Made by a program: the position numbers and the translations under genes. The notes under the pieces were generated by a model that searched no databases, had not been told where the DNA came from, and saw only the letters and a program-made list of their open reading frames with translations. From the NCBI RefSeq assembly GCF_002901445.1, contig NZ_PPPD01000002.1, positions 310,001-374,000 on the forward strand: 64,000 nucleotides of DNA, written 5' to 3'. How positions within the stretch are numbered: position 1 is the first letter of the stretch; every line of letters begins with the position of its first letter. Source of the DNA: Deinococcus koreensis. GTDB lineage: Bacteria; Deinococcota; Deinococci; Deinococcales; Deinococcaceae. Below are positions 42,708-50,813 of the stretch, in pieces.

Positions 42708-43420
42708 ACGCGCCGTTCCACCTGACGCGGCCGCCGCGCACGCCCGCACCCGGTCGGGCACCCACCCTGATCCTGCTGCACGGGGTCGGGGCGAACGAGA
42801 CCAGCCTGCTGGGCCTCGCGGCGCAGCTCGACCCACGCTTCCAGATCATCTCCGTGCGCGCCCCGCTGGAGCTGCATCCCGGCGGATACGGCTTTTTCCA
42901 CGTCCAGTTCACCCCTGAACCCGTGATCGTGGCCGAGGAGGCGGAGGCCAGCCGGCAGGCGCTGGCGGAGCTGATCCCGGCGCTGGCAGCTGAGTACGGC
43001 CTCGACCCGGCACGGATCTACGTGCTGGGCTTCTCGCAGGGCGCGATCATGGGCGCCAGTCTGGCCCTCTCGCGCCCAGAGCTGGTCGCGGGTCTGGTCA
43101 TGCTCTCGGGGCGGATCCTGCCCGAGGCGCGGCCCACCTTCGCCGCCGGCGCCGACCTCGCCCGCCTGCCGGTCTTCGTCGGCCACGGCGTCCACGACGC
43201 CAAGCTGGGGATCCACCACGGCCGCGCCAGCCGCACGCTGCTGTCGGAACTGGGCGTGAGGCTGAGCTACCACGAGTACGAGATGGGCCACGAGGTCAGC
43301 GCGGCGGAGATCGCCGACCTGAACGCCTGGCTCGCGGCGCGGCTGGCCGAGGGAACCGGCGCCGTCCCCCAACCGGTCTCAGCGCCGAACCTGGAGGGGG
43401 GGCGCCCCGAACAGCGCTGA
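42704..43420 (+). CDS. Phospholipase/carboxylesterase family alpha/beta hydrolase (MhqD-like)
   Basis: This 238-residue serine hydrolase has the oxyanion loop LILLHGVGANETSLLGLA near residue 23, the nucleophile elbow GFSQGAIMGASLAL near 108, Asp in VFVGHGVHDAKLGI near 165 and His in YEMGHEVSAAEIADLNAWL near 194. B. subtilis MhqD, part of the MhqR regulon, belongs to this family. The start ATG overlaps the dioxygenase stop. Its last 42 bp overlap, on the opposite strand, the 3' end of ureD, so no terminator separates the two convergent operons. Confidence 0.9.
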   Translation: MNAPFHLTRPPRTPAPGRAPTLILLHGVGANETSLLGLAAQLDPRFQIISVRAPLELHPGGYGFFHVQFTPEPVIVAEEAEASRQALAELIPALAAEYGLDPARIYVLGFSQGAIMGASLALSRPELVAGLVMLSGRILPEARPTFAAGADLARLPVFVGHGVHDAKLGIHHGRASRTLLSELGVRLSYHEYEMGHEVSAAEIADLNAWLAARLAEGTGAVPQPVSAPNLEGGRPEQR

Positions 43421-44128
43421 GCGCAGCGCCTCCCTGGCCGCGTGCAGCGCAGCGTCCAGCTCCGGGCCACGGGGGGCCGCCCCGCGCAGCCACACGGCCC
43501 CGCCGGCGGTGCGACCGGTCGCCAGCCGGCCCAGGACGGCCGGAAAGGATCCGACCTCTCCCCCACCCACGAAGACGCCCGACGCCGCGTAATCCTGCTC
43601 GCCCCAGATGCCCGGCGCGCGGGTGTGCTCGGCGGGTCTGAGGGTCTGGCGGTCGAGGAAGACGCGCCGACCCGCCACCTCGACCTGCGTGCGGCTCTCG
43701 AAGGACGCGAAGGCCAGCCGCTCGCCGCTCCGCACCCGCCCACTGGCCAGGGTCTCGGTGACCCCCAGCTCGGCGCCCGCCTCCAGTTCGGCCCTCAGGG
43801 TCTGTCGGAAAGCGCTGCCCGCAAAGGGGAGGGTGCGTTCCGGGTAGAACTCCAGCCGGCCGCCCTGGGCCACCGCGAAGTGGATGTCCTGGGTGGACGC
43901 GCGCCCGTCCGGGGAGGGCTGCACCCGCGTGGCCGACTGCGTGAGCAGCAGCGCCCGCGCCCCGGAATCCACCCGCACCCGGATCTCGCTGTGGTCGCCG
44001 CCCAGCACGCCGCCCGTGGGGTTGACGATGAAGACCATCAGCGTGCCGCAGGGCAGCGTGAAGGGCCGCACGATCATCAGCGGCGCCTTCTGAAGTTCCG
44101 TCAGCAGCGCGGTCTGGCCGCGCCGCAC
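43379..44128 (-). CDS. ureD: Urease accessory protein UreD
   Basis: This protein (249 residues from a GTG at 44128) is the scaffold that binds apo-urease with UreF and UreG. Family sequence is clear: QTALLTELQKAPLMIVRPF at the N-terminus, NPTGGVLGGDHSEIRVRV near 38, ALLLTQSATRVQPSPDGRASTQ near 60 and the E-F-Y-P-E-R-T-L-P-F motif near 93. Homology continues 17 codons upstream ([17 protein letters not shown]), where no ATG, GTG or TTG exists. A CTG at 44179 overlaps the ureG stop as CTGA and is a candidate true start. It is the last urease-operon gene and overlaps a convergent esterase gene by 42 bp. Confidence 0.9.
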   Translation of the reverse strand: MRRGQTALLTELQKAPLMIVRPFTLPCGTLMVFIVNPTGGVLGGDHSEIRVRVDSGARALLLTQSATRVQPSPDGRASTQDIHFAVAQGGRLEFYPERTLPFAGSAFRQTLRAELEAGAELGVTETLASGRVRSGERLAFASFESRTQVEVAGRRVFLDRQTLRPAEHTRAPGIWGEQDYAASGVFVGGGEVGSFPAVLGRLATGRTAGGAVWLRGAAPRGPELDAALHAAREALRSALFGAPPLQVRR

Positions 44129-44175
44129 GCCGAAGTGCAGGTGCAGGAGGCCGGTGCGCGTGCGGGCCAGCAGGC

Positions 44176-44844
44176 TCAGACGGCCGCCCCCTGAAGCCCG
44201 GTTCTGGGCGGCGGCACGTCCAGAAACAGCAGGTCGTGCTCGATCCAGGCGATCACGTCGGACAGCCCGTCGCCCGTCTTCAGGTTGGTGAACACATAGG
44301 GGCGAAGCTCGCCCCCAACGGTTCGCCCGGCCCGCGCGTCGGCGTCCATCACGCCCAGGTCGGCGCCCACGTGCGGCGCCAGATCGGTCTTGTTGATGAC
44401 CAGCAGGTCGCTGTGGCGGACGCCGGGGCCCCCCTTGCGCGGCACCTTCTCACCGCCCGACACGTCCAGCACGAAGATCCAGGCGTCCACCAGTTCGGGC
44501 GAGAAACTGCTGGCCAGGTTGTCGCCCCCCGACTCGATGAACAGCAGTTCGAGGCCCGGATACTCGGTCTGCAGCGCCCGCACGGCCTCCTGATTGAGCG
44601 AGGCGTCCTCACGGATGGCGGTGTGCGGACAGCCGCCGGTCTGCACGCCCCGGATGCGCCCTGGGCTCAGGGCGGCGGCCTCGGTGAGAATGCGCTGATC
44701 CTCGAAGGTGTAGATGTCGTTGGTGATCACCGCCAGCTCGTAGCGGTCGCGCAGCTCGCGGCACAGCGCTTCGAGCAGCGCCGTCTTGCCGGAGCCGACC
44801 GGGCCGCCGACGCCGATCTTCAGGGGGGCCAGGGGTGGGGTCAT
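44176..44844 (-). CDS. ureG: Urease accessory GTPase UreG
   Basis: This 222-residue SIMIBI GTPase delivers nickel during urease maturation. Motifs: P-loop [18 protein letters not shown] near residue 11, the nickel-binding CPH in [20 protein letters not shown] near 65-84, Switch [39 protein letters not shown] near 104-143, and the base-specificity NKTD in [14 protein letters not shown] near 150. There is no His-rich N-terminal tail, unlike plant and some bacterial UreG. It lies between ureF, from which it is separated by 120 bp carrying an inverted repeat, and ureD. Confidence 0.95.
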   Translation of the reverse strand: MTPPLAPLKIGVGGPVGSGKTALLEALCRELRDRYELAVITNDIYTFEDQRILTEAAALSPGRIRGVQTGGCPHTAIREDASLNQEAVRALQTEYPGLELLFIESGGDNLASSFSPELVDAWIFVLDVSGGEKVPRKGGPGVRHSDLLVINKTDLAPHVGADLGVMDADARAGRTVGGELRPYVFTNLKTGDGLSDVIAWIEHDLLFLDVPPPRTGLQGAAV

Positions 44845-44879
44845 GGGGTCTCCTCCAGGGGTCGGGGGACGGATTCGGG

Positions 44880-44963
44880 GCTCTGAGCTGTGAGCTATGG
44901 GCTGTGAGCTATGAACAACCTAACTTTTTCATAGCTCATGACTCATGACTCATCGCTCAGAGC
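44880..44963. repeat. 84-bp imperfect inverted repeat with internal tandem repeats, between ureF and ureG
   Basis: Outer arms GCTCTGAGC (44880-44888) and GCTCAGAGC (44955-44963) are exact complements, as are inner arms GAGCTATGAA (44906-44915) and TTCATAGCTC (44928-44937) flanking a 12-nt A+T-rich loop. The left side is a direct 14-bp repeat (GCTGTGAGCTATGG/A at 44887-44900 and 44901-44914); the right side has three ATGACTC-like units. It lies in the 120-bp ureF-ureG gap and touches the ureF stop region. Small noncoding repeats of this kind are known in Deinococcus genomes; identity with a known class is not verified. Confidence 0.75.
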
Positions 44964-44964
44964 C

Positions 44965-45648
44965 TCAGGTCTGGAACAGCCGCGAGTCCAGCCCCGGCTG
45001 CTCACTCGCCGCGAGGTCGAGCAGCGGCGTGAAGCCGGCGAGGTCGCCCGGGGTGGCGCTCAGGGCGGCGTCGATGCAGGTCTGTGCGGCCACGGCGCAC
45101 TGCGAGGCACAGCGCTGCGCGTCCAGCCCGCCCAGCCGCATCAGGCGCGTGGCGGAGGTCGCGCGGCCCAGCAGCCACGAGCTGACGTAGGCGGTGACGG
45201 CGTCCGGCCTGGAGACGCCCAGCGCGCCCGCCAGCGCCCCGAACGTGACCGCGTGGTGGCGGGTCGGCGGGAGGGTCGCTCCGACCTCCGGCCACAGGTG
45301 CAGGGCGGCGCGGCGCAGGCTGGCGCCGATCCGGGTGCTCGCCTCGCGTGGCCCCTGTACCAGCTTGAGGTCGTCCAGCAGCGCGTCCAGCTCGGCCAGC
45401 GTGCCCACGTCCGCTCCCCAGGCCAGCGCGCAGGCGGGGGCGTCCTGGGGGCCCCAGCCGTGGGCGAGCTGCCCCTGCAGGAAAGCGGTGAGGTCGGCGG
45501 CCGAGCGCACCTCGCCGCGCGTGGTCAGGGTTTCGAGGCCGTCGCTGAAGGCGTACGCGCCCGTGGGAAACGCGGAGTCCGAGAGCTGGAGCAGCCTCAG
45601 CAGGGAGGCGGGTGGCGGAAGGCCGATGGCAGAAGGCAGGGTGCTCAT
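44965..45648 (-). CDS. ureF: Urease accessory protein UreF
   Basis: This 227-residue helical protein couples UreD to UreG GTPase activity. Family sequence: LLRLLQLSDSAFPTGAYAFSDGLETLTTRGEV near residues 16-47 (the SDSxFPxGxxxxSxGLE signature), HGWGPQDAPACALAW near 63, and RLMRLGGLDAQRCASQCAVAAQ near 170. The frame extends upstream through ureE to 46167, but ATG 45648 overlaps the ureE stop and restores the normal start. It follows ureE with a 4-bp overlap and precedes ureG by 120 bp. Confidence 0.93.
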   Translation of the reverse strand: MSTLPSAIGLPPPASLLRLLQLSDSAFPTGAYAFSDGLETLTTRGEVRSAADLTAFLQGQLAHGWGPQDAPACALAWGADVGTLAELDALLDDLKLVQGPREASTRIGASLRRAALHLWPEVGATLPPTRHHAVTFGALAGALGVSRPDAVTAYVSSWLLGRATSATRLMRLGGLDAQRCASQCAVAAQTCIDAALSATPGDLAGFTPLLDLAASEQPGLDSRLFQT

Positions 45649-46103
45649 CCTTCGTGATCCCAGGCGGGGCGGCCGTGGAAGGGGCGGGTCTCGCGGGTGA
45701 ACGGCACGCCCAGGCGCGTCAGCAGCAGGTTCAGCGGCGCGTCCCAGAGGGCCAGAAACACACCGTCCCCGGCCGTCACGAAATCGCGGTGCAGGTTGCC
45801 GACGGCGTGCGCTACTGCCGCCGCTTCCAGCATGGTGCGTGGCCGGACGACCGCCACGTCCTCGGGAGCTGCAGCAACGACGTACGACACGTCCCCACGC
45901 ACCTCCAGCACGGTGCCGGGAGTGAGCACCGTTCCGGTCGGCAGGGCGAGCAGCAGTTCCGCTCCGTCGGGCGCGCTCAGGCGGCGGCGCACCCGGCGGC
46001 GGTCGGTGGCGGTCATGGGCACGGGGACGACGGCGCCGGACACTCCTTCTGGCGTGGTGGACACGCCGAGCAGCGGGCGGCGCAGGTGGGAGAGGCGGGT
46101 CAT
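45645..46103 (-). CDS. ureE: Urease nickel metallochaperone UreE
   Basis: This 152-residue protein has UreE's two-domain form: an N-terminal peptide-binding part (MTATDRRRVRRRLSAPDGAELLLALPTGTVLTPGTVLEV) and a C-terminal ferredoxin-like metal domain with AVAHAVGNLHRDFV near residue 97, where the conserved nickel His in GNLH is present. It lacks the His-rich tail of K. aerogenes UreE. An in-frame TTG at 46148 would add 15 residues; the ATG at 46103 gives a normal N-terminus. Neither has a strong Shine-Dalgarno. It is separated from the DUF433 gene by 154 bp holding no recognisable gene. Confidence 0.9.
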   Translation of the reverse strand: MTRLSHLRRPLLGVSTTPEGVSGAVVPVPMTATDRRRVRRRLSAPDGAELLLALPTGTVLTPGTVLEVRGDVSYVVAAAPEDVAVVRPRTMLEAAAVAHAVGNLHRDFVTAGDGVFLALWDAPLNLLLTRLGVPFTRETRPFHGRPAWDHEG

Positions 46104-46257
46104 GGGAGGGATGGCCTGTACGCTGGGCAGAGTGAAGAGGCGTCGCAATGAACTCTGAACAGGTCAATCAGGATGACAGCCGGGTGGAGGTGCGGGAAGG
46201 GTTCTGGCCGTCGCCGTCCACACGGGCGTGAACGCGCGGCAGTGCCAATTTGGCGAG

Positions 46258-46461
46258 TCACGGCGTTTCGTCCGCGGGCGCGTACGCCAGACAGGCCAGC
46301 ACGTCCTCACGGGTCAGATTCGGATAGCCCTCCAGAACGTCCTCCACCATGTCCCCGGCAGCCAGAAAATCCAGTACGGTTCGCACCGTGATTCTCGTGC
46401 CGCGCACGGTGGGGCGGCCGCTGCACACGTCCGGGACAGTCACGATACGTCCATGCAGCAT
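46258..46461 (-). CDS. DUF433 domain protein (antitoxin-like), no partner
   Basis: This 67-residue protein has the DUF433 helix-turn-helix-like fold: VTVPDVCSGRPTVRGTRITVRTVLDFLAAGDMVEDVLEGYPNLTREDVLACLAYA fills almost its whole length. DUF433 proteins are usually encoded just upstream of a DUF5615 PIN-like toxin and are thought to be antitoxins. Here the following 150 bp (46104-46257) contains no such gene, so it is an orphan. It starts one base after the hypB stop, inside the urease cluster. It may be a relic, or may have been kept as a DNA-binding regulator. Confidence 0.85.
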   Translation of the reverse strand: MLHGRIVTVPDVCSGRPTVRGTRITVRTVLDFLAAGDMVEDVLEGYPNLTREDVLACLAYAPADETP

Positions 46462-47127
46462 CTACGCCCCCCGCACAAAGTCAAACCACGCCGTCAGCCC
46501 CGTCCCCCGCTTGCTGCTCAGCTCGATGACCGGCACCCCCGGCCGCGCCCGGTCGATGTTCTCACGGCATAGGGCCAGGTCGAAGTCCACGGCCTGGGCC
46601 AGATCCATCTTCGTGACCACCACCACGTCGGCGGTGTTGAACATGGTGGGGTACTTCAGCGGCTTGTCCTCGCCCTCGGTGGTGGAGATCAGCACGGCGC
46701 GGGCGGCCTCGCCCAGGTCGTAGGAGGAGGGGCACACCAGATTCCCGACGTTCTCCAGGAACAGCACGTCCAGGGAGCCGAGGTCGAAGCGTTCCAGCAC
46801 GCCCCGCACCATCGCGGCGTCGAGGTGGCAGACCGTGCCGGTGACGATCTGCTCCGCCTGCACGCCCCACTGTCGCAGGCGGGCCGCGTCGTTGTCGGTG
46901 GCGAGGTCGCCCACCGCCACGCCCATCCGAAGTGAACCGCAGAGGTCTCGCAGCGTGCGTTCCAGCAGCGCCGTCTTGCCCGCGCCGGGGCTGGAGACCA
47001 GGTTGATGGCCCGCACGCCCGCCGCCTGGAAGGTCTGCCGGTTCAGCGCGGCCGTCTGGTCGTTGGCTTTGAGGATGTGCTGGCGCACGGTGACGATGCG
47101 GGGGGCAGCCGATTCAGGTGTCGTCAT
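46462..47127 (-). CDS. hypB: Hydrogenase/urease nickel incorporation GTPase HypB
   Basis: This 221-residue SIMIBI GTPase has the P-loop SSPGAGKTALLERTL near residue 45, AVGDLATDNDAARLRQWG near 71-88, the metal-binding GTVCHLDAAMV near 98, FLENVGNLVCPSSYDLGE near 121 (conserved Cys), and the NKxD equivalent VVTKMDLAQAV near 164. No His-rich N-terminus is present. Together with HypA it supplies nickel in hydrogenase maturation, and in Helicobacter it also serves urease. No hydrogenase gene is in view, and it is embedded in the urease operon, so urease is the likely client. hypA lies 18 bp upstream. Confidence 0.94.
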   Translation of the reverse strand: MTTPESAAPRIVTVRQHILKANDQTAALNRQTFQAAGVRAINLVSSPGAGKTALLERTLRDLCGSLRMGVAVGDLATDNDAARLRQWGVQAEQIVTGTVCHLDAAMVRGVLERFDLGSLDVLFLENVGNLVCPSSYDLGEAARAVLISTTEGEDKPLKYPTMFNTADVVVVTKMDLAQAVDFDLALCRENIDRARPGVPVIELSSKRGTGLTAWFDFVRGA

Positions 47128-47145
47128 GTGAGCTCCTTTCCGGCT

Positions 47146-47643
47146 TCAGTCGAAATCAATATCTCGGTCTGGTTGCGGGCTTCTGTCACGCTCAATCAAC
47201 TTCTCAACCTCGGCGAACTCCTCGTCCGTCAGTCCGGGTGCTGGCAGTTCGGGTGCTGGCAGTTCGGGCGCTGCTCGGATCAGTTCAGAGCCCGTCAGCC
47301 CAGGAACCAACTCCACCTCATCCAGCTCCAGTTCGTCTCCCTGGAGCAGCATCGGCGTGGGCAGACCGCAGAGGGGGCAGCGCAGGCCGCGTGTCAGCTC
47401 CAGCTCGACGGCGCCGTGGGCCCTGCACTCGCCCACGCCGGGCACAGTCACGATGCTCAGGCGGGCGCCCTCCAACCCGGTACCCAGGGCGCAGGCGGGA
47501 AAGGCTGCCTGTAGAGCTTCCGGCACCACGCTCGACCACTGGCCGATCCTCACGGTCAACCCCTGGGCCCGCGCCGCGCCGTGTTCGCGCAGCACGTCGT
47601 TCGCCACGTCAATCAGCGCGAGGGCGATGGAGGCTTCATGCAC
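47146..47643 (-). CDS. hypA: HypA-type nickel chaperone with altered zinc site and C-terminal extension
   Basis: The first 110 residues match HypA: MHEASIALALIDVANDVLREHGAARAQGLTVRIGQWSSVVPEALQAAF, with the nickel-binding N-terminal MHE. The zinc domain departs from the C-x2-C...C-x2-C rule: the first pair is C-R-A-H (near residue 74), so His replaces the second Cys; the second pair CPLC is intact. Normal HypA is about 115 residues; this one has 165, with a tail containing two exact PELPA repeats (15-bp repeats at 47235-47249 and 47250-47264) and an acidic end. The tail may be flexible and able to bind metal. It lies 6 bp upstream of the small-protein gene's end and before hypB. Confidence 0.87.
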   Translation of the reverse strand: MHEASIALALIDVANDVLREHGAARAQGLTVRIGQWSSVVPEALQAAFPACALGTGLEGARLSIVTVPGVGECRAHGAVELELTRGLRCPLCGLPTPMLLQGDELELDEVELVPGLTGSELIRAAPELPAPELPAPGLTDEEFAEVEKLIERDRSPQPDRDIDFD

Positions 47644-47649
47644 GGGGGC

Positions 47650-47853
47650 TCACGGCGCCCTGCGCCCCTTCTCCCCCAGCCGGTGGATGCTGGTCACCTC
47701 GCGCACCATGGGCTCCCTGTCCGCGCCCCACATGGCCCGCAGCCGGAAGACTTCCATCACGCGCTCTTCCATCGTGCGGGTCAGCCAGTAGTCGCGCTCG
47801 GGCGGTTCCTCACCGAGGCGGTACTTGTGAACGGTCATGACGCGTTTCGTCAT
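47650..47853 (-). CDS. Small protein paired with nucleotidyltransferase (possible toxin-antitoxin component)
   Basis: This 67-residue protein starts at the ATG at 47853, which overlaps the nucleotidyltransferase stop (ATGA). Its sequence VHKYRLGEEPPERDYWLTRTMEERVMEVFRLRAMWG and a C-terminal REVTSIHRL resemble small proteins of the VHKYxLGEEP...DYWxxRxxEERL type, which are often encoded next to nucleotidyltransferase genes; this is from memory of the family and unverified. The function is unknown. A longer frame to 47949 is unlikely. It sits, with its partner, between ureC and hypA. Confidence 0.75.
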   Translation of the reverse strand: MTKRVMTVHKYRLGEEPPERDYWLTRTMEERVMEVFRLRAMWGADREPMVREVTSIHRLGEKGRRAP

Positions 47854-48296
47854 TCGCCCAACTCCTCCAGATCGGCCAGATCTCGCACACGGCCAGTCGC
47901 TCGTTTGTTGGTTCTCAGGGTGTCCAGATCGAGAACGGGAGCGGTGCAATCCGCGAGTTTGAGCATGACCCGCCGTGGGTAAGCCTCTCCAAACGACACC
48001 CCGTCGAGTGTGGTCAGCAGATCAATGCGATTGGGCTCATAGCCCAACTGGATGACCATGTTCTCCGAAAGAAAATCTGCTTGCGTCAGGCCCAAGCTGC
48101 CCATCCCAAAATCCTGCAGGGCGGCCACGATCCTCTCGGCGTTCCCGGGTTCGACCTCGACCCACACGTCCAGATCCCTGGTGTATCGCGGGTGGCCGTG
48201 CGCCGCCAGCGCGAAAGCTCCGGCCACGATGAACCGCACCTCTCGCTCCCTCAGCGCTTCCAGAAAATCGCGGAAGTCATCGGGAAAGTGGGTCAT
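47850..48296 (-). CDS. Nucleotidyltransferase (DUF6036/MNT-like)
   Basis: This 148-residue minimal nucleotidyltransferase has the pol-beta core: VRFIVAGAFALAAHGHPRYTRDLDVWVEVEPGNAERIVAAL near residues 20-60, with the Gly-containing motif, and the catalytic DLD (Asp-x-Asp). A third acidic residue is expected in NRIDLLTTLDG near 98. It starts 59 bp after the ureC stop and overlaps the small gene after it. Single-domain nucleotidyltransferases of this size often act in toxin-antitoxin pairs (for example the MNT-HEPN type), but no HEPN protein is seen here. This pair interrupts an otherwise functional urease gene order. Confidence 0.85.
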   Translation of the reverse strand: MTHFPDDFRDFLEALREREVRFIVAGAFALAAHGHPRYTRDLDVWVEVEPGNAERIVAALQDFGMGSLGLTQADFLSENMVIQLGYEPNRIDLLTTLDGVSFGEAYPRRVMLKLADCTAPVLDLDTLRTNKRATGRVRDLADLEELGE

Positions 48297-48355
48297 GCGG
48301 ACAGTCTAGCAGGGGTGGTTTTTGTGCGCCTTGCTGTGCTGGTCGCACTTTCCTC

Positions 48356-50077
48356 TCAGAACAGGAAATACTTCTGCGCAAGCGGCAAGTCGTCCAGCGG
48401 CTCGCAGGTCACCAGTTCGCCGTCCACGCGCACCTCATAGGTCTCGGGGTTGACGTGGATGTCGGGCGTTCCGGCGTTCAGGATCATGTCCGCCTTGCCG
48501 ATGGTGCGGGTGCCCTTCACCGCGCTGTAGCGGCGGCCCAGCTCGGGCAACCCTCCCTCCTCCAGACTGACCGCCGAGACGAAATGCAGGCAGGTCGCGT
48601 CCATCCCGCCCCCGTGGGCGGCGAACATGGGGCGCGGGTAGACGGGTTGCGGCGTGGGAATGGAGGCGTTCGCGTCGCCCATCTGCGCGGCGACCACCAG
48701 GCCGCCCTTGAGAACAAGCGCGGTCTTGGCCCCGAAAAACGCCGGTTTCCAGAGCACCAGATCGGCCAGCTTGCCGACCTCCACCGAGCCGACCTCGTGT
48801 GCGATGCCGTGGGCGATGGCCGGATTGATGGTGTACTTGGCGACGTAGCGCCGCGCCCGCAGGTTGTCGGCGCGGGAGTCGCTGCCCAGGCCGGGAATCT
48901 CCAGCGGGCCGCGCTGCCGCTTCATCTTGTGGGCCGTCTGCCACGTGCGCGTGATGACCTCGCCCACCCGGCCCATCGCCTGCGAGTCGCTGCTCATCAT
49001 GGAGAACACGCCCAGGTCGTGCAGCACGTCCTCGGCGGCGATCGTCTCGGGGCGGATGCGGCTCTCGGCAAAAGAGACGTCCTCGGGAATCCGCGGCGAG
49101 AGGTGGTGGCACACCATCAGCATGTCGAGGTGCTCGTGAAGCGTGTTCACCGTGAACGGCATGGTCGGGTTGGTCGAACTGGGGAGCACGTTCGGCAGCC
49201 CCGCCACCCGGATGATGTCCGGCGCGTGCCCGCCGCCCGCCCCCTCGGTGTGGAAGGTGTGGATGGTGCGCCCGGCAAAGGCCCGGATGGAGTCCTCGAC
49301 GAAGCCCGACTCGTTCAGCGTATCGGTGTGGATGGCGACCTGCACGTCGTACCGTTCGGCCACACTGAGGGCGGCGTGGATGGCGGCGGGCGTGGTGCCC
49401 CAGTCCTCGTGCAGCTTGAGGCCCAGCGCCCCGGCGCGGATCTGCTCGGCCAGCGGAGGCTCGGTGCTGGCGTTGCCCTTGCCCAGCAGCCCGAAGTTCA
49501 GCGGCAGACCGGCGAGGCTTTCGAGCATCCGCCAGATATGCCACTCGCCCGGCGTGCAGGTGGTCGCGCTGGTGCCCGCCGTGGGGCCGGTGCCGCCACC
49601 GATCATGGTGGTCACGCCCGACTCCAGCGCCGCCCAGCACTGCTGCGGCGCGATGAAGTGGATGTGGGTGTCCACCCCGCCGGCGGTCAGGATGTGCCCC
49701 TCGCCCGCGATGATCTCGGTGCTGGCCCCGATGGTCAGCCCCCGGCTCACCCCGTCCTGGGTGCCCGGATTCCCCGCCTTGCCTATGGCCGTGATTCGCC
49801 CGTCTTTCACGCCCACGTCGGCCTTCACGACACCCCAGTGGTCGAGGATCAGCGCATTGGTGATGACCAGATCGGGCACGTCCGGATCGGCGCGGGTCGC
49901 GGCGCTGCTCTGCCCCAGCCCGTCGCGGATGACCTTGCCGCCGCCGAACTTGACCTCCTCGCCGTAGGTGGTGTGGTCGCGCTCGACCTCGATCAGCAGG
50001 CCCGTGTCGCCCAGCCGCACGCGGTCGCCGGTGGTCGGGCCGTACAGGTCGGCGTACTGGCGGCGGGTCACGCGCAT
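48356..50077 (-). CDS. ureC: Urease alpha subunit
   Basis: This 573-residue catalytic subunit hydrolyses urea to ammonia and carbamate with two nickel ions. Ligands and active-site residues are present: HIHFIAP near 138-144, carbamylated Lys in [10 protein letters not shown] near 220, His in [10 protein letters not shown] near 250, [15 protein letters not shown] near 272, [13 protein letters not shown] near 322 and SSDSQAMGR near 363. The N-terminus ([21 protein letters not shown]) is normal and an AGGAGG lies before the ATG. It is 49 bp after the fused gamma-beta gene and is followed by the nucleotidyltransferase pair. Confidence 0.97.
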   Translation of the reverse strand: MRVTRRQYADLYGPTTGDRVRLGDTGLLIEVERDHTTYGEEVKFGGGKVIRDGLGQSSAATRADPDVPDLVITNALILDHWGVVKADVGVKDGRITAIGKAGNPGTQDGVSRGLTIGASTEIIAGEGHILTAGGVDTHIHFIAPQQCWAALESGVTTMIGGGTGPTAGTSATTCTPGEWHIWRMLESLAGLPLNFGLLGKGNASTEPPLAEQIRAGALGLKLHEDWGTTPAAIHAALSVAERYDVQVAIHTDTLNESGFVEDSIRAFAGRTIHTFHTEGAGGGHAPDIIRVAGLPNVLPSSTNPTMPFTVNTLHEHLDMLMVCHHLSPRIPEDVSFAESRIRPETIAAEDVLHDLGVFSMMSSDSQAMGRVGEVITRTWQTAHKMKRQRGPLEIPGLGSDSRADNLRARRYVAKYTINPAIAHGIAHEVGSVEVGKLADLVLWKPAFFGAKTALVLKGGLVVAAQMGDANASIPTPQPVYPRPMFAAHGGGMDATCLHFVSAVSLEEGGLPELGRRYSAVKGTRTIGKADMILNAGTPDIHVNPETYEVRVDGELVTCEPLDDLPLAQKYFLF

Positions 50078-50126
50078 GGGCAGCCTCCTGCGGGGGGGCA
50101 GAGGGCCAACAGACCGGTGCGGGGTC

Positions 50127-50813
50127 TCACTCCGCCCCTTCGAATCCCTGCTCCCGTGCCCGCTGTAGCGCCGCCGCCTTCATTCCCTCGGCGTCCAGTT
50201 CGCCGCTCACCAGGGCGTTCATGCCGTAGACCGTCCGGGTGCCGCCCAGCGGCACGAGTGTCACGTCGCGCTCCTCGCCGGGCTCAAAGCGCACGGCCGT
50301 GCCGGCGGGGATGTCCAGGCGCTGCCCGTAAGCGCTGTCGCGGTCGAAGTGCAGGCCCGCGTTGACCTCGAAGAAGTGGAAATGGCTGCCCACCTGGATG
50401 GGCCGGTCGGCGGTGTTGGCGACCCTCAGCGGCGTCACGGGGCGCCCGGCGTTCAGCTCGATCTCGCCGTCCTGCAGCAGGTACTCGCCGGGCACGACCT
50501 CGCTGCGCCCGCCCCGGATGGGGTCGTGGATGGTCACCAGCTTGGTGCCGTCCGGGAAGGTGCCCTCGACCTGGATGTCGTGGATAAGCTCGGGCACGCC
50601 GTCCATCACGTCGTCGGCGCTCAGGATCGTGGCGCCCCAGCCCATCAGGTCGGCCACGCCCCGGCCATCTCTGATGCCCTCCAGCACCTCGGCGGTGATG
50701 AGCGCCACGGCCTCGGGGTGGTTGAGCTTCAGGCCCCGCTCGCGGCGGGCGCGGGCGACCTGAGCGGCCGTGAAGATCAGGAGTTTGTCGCGTTCGCGTT
50801 CGGTGAGTTGCAT
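50127..50813 (-). CDS. ureAB: Fused urease gamma-beta subunit
   Basis: Residues 1 to about 100 are UreA-like ([51 protein letters not shown], then [30 protein letters not shown]). The rest is UreB-like ([45 protein letters not shown], then [16 protein letters not shown]). Fusion of gamma and beta is known in several bacteria, including Helicobacter UreA and some actinobacteria. It is the first gene of the urease operon. No Shine-Dalgarno-rich or nickel-responsive (NikR) palindrome is evident upstream. Confidence 0.95.
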   Translation of the reverse strand: MQLTERERDKLLIFTAAQVARARRERGLKLNHPEAVALITAEVLEGIRDGRGVADLMGWGATILSADDVMDGVPELIHDIQVEGTFPDGTKLVTIHDPIRGGRSEVVPGEYLLQDGEIELNAGRPVTPLRVANTADRPIQVGSHFHFFEVNAGLHFDRDSAYGQRLDIPAGTAVRFEPGEERDVTLVPLGGTRTVYGMNALVSGELDAEGMKAAALQRAREQGFEGAE

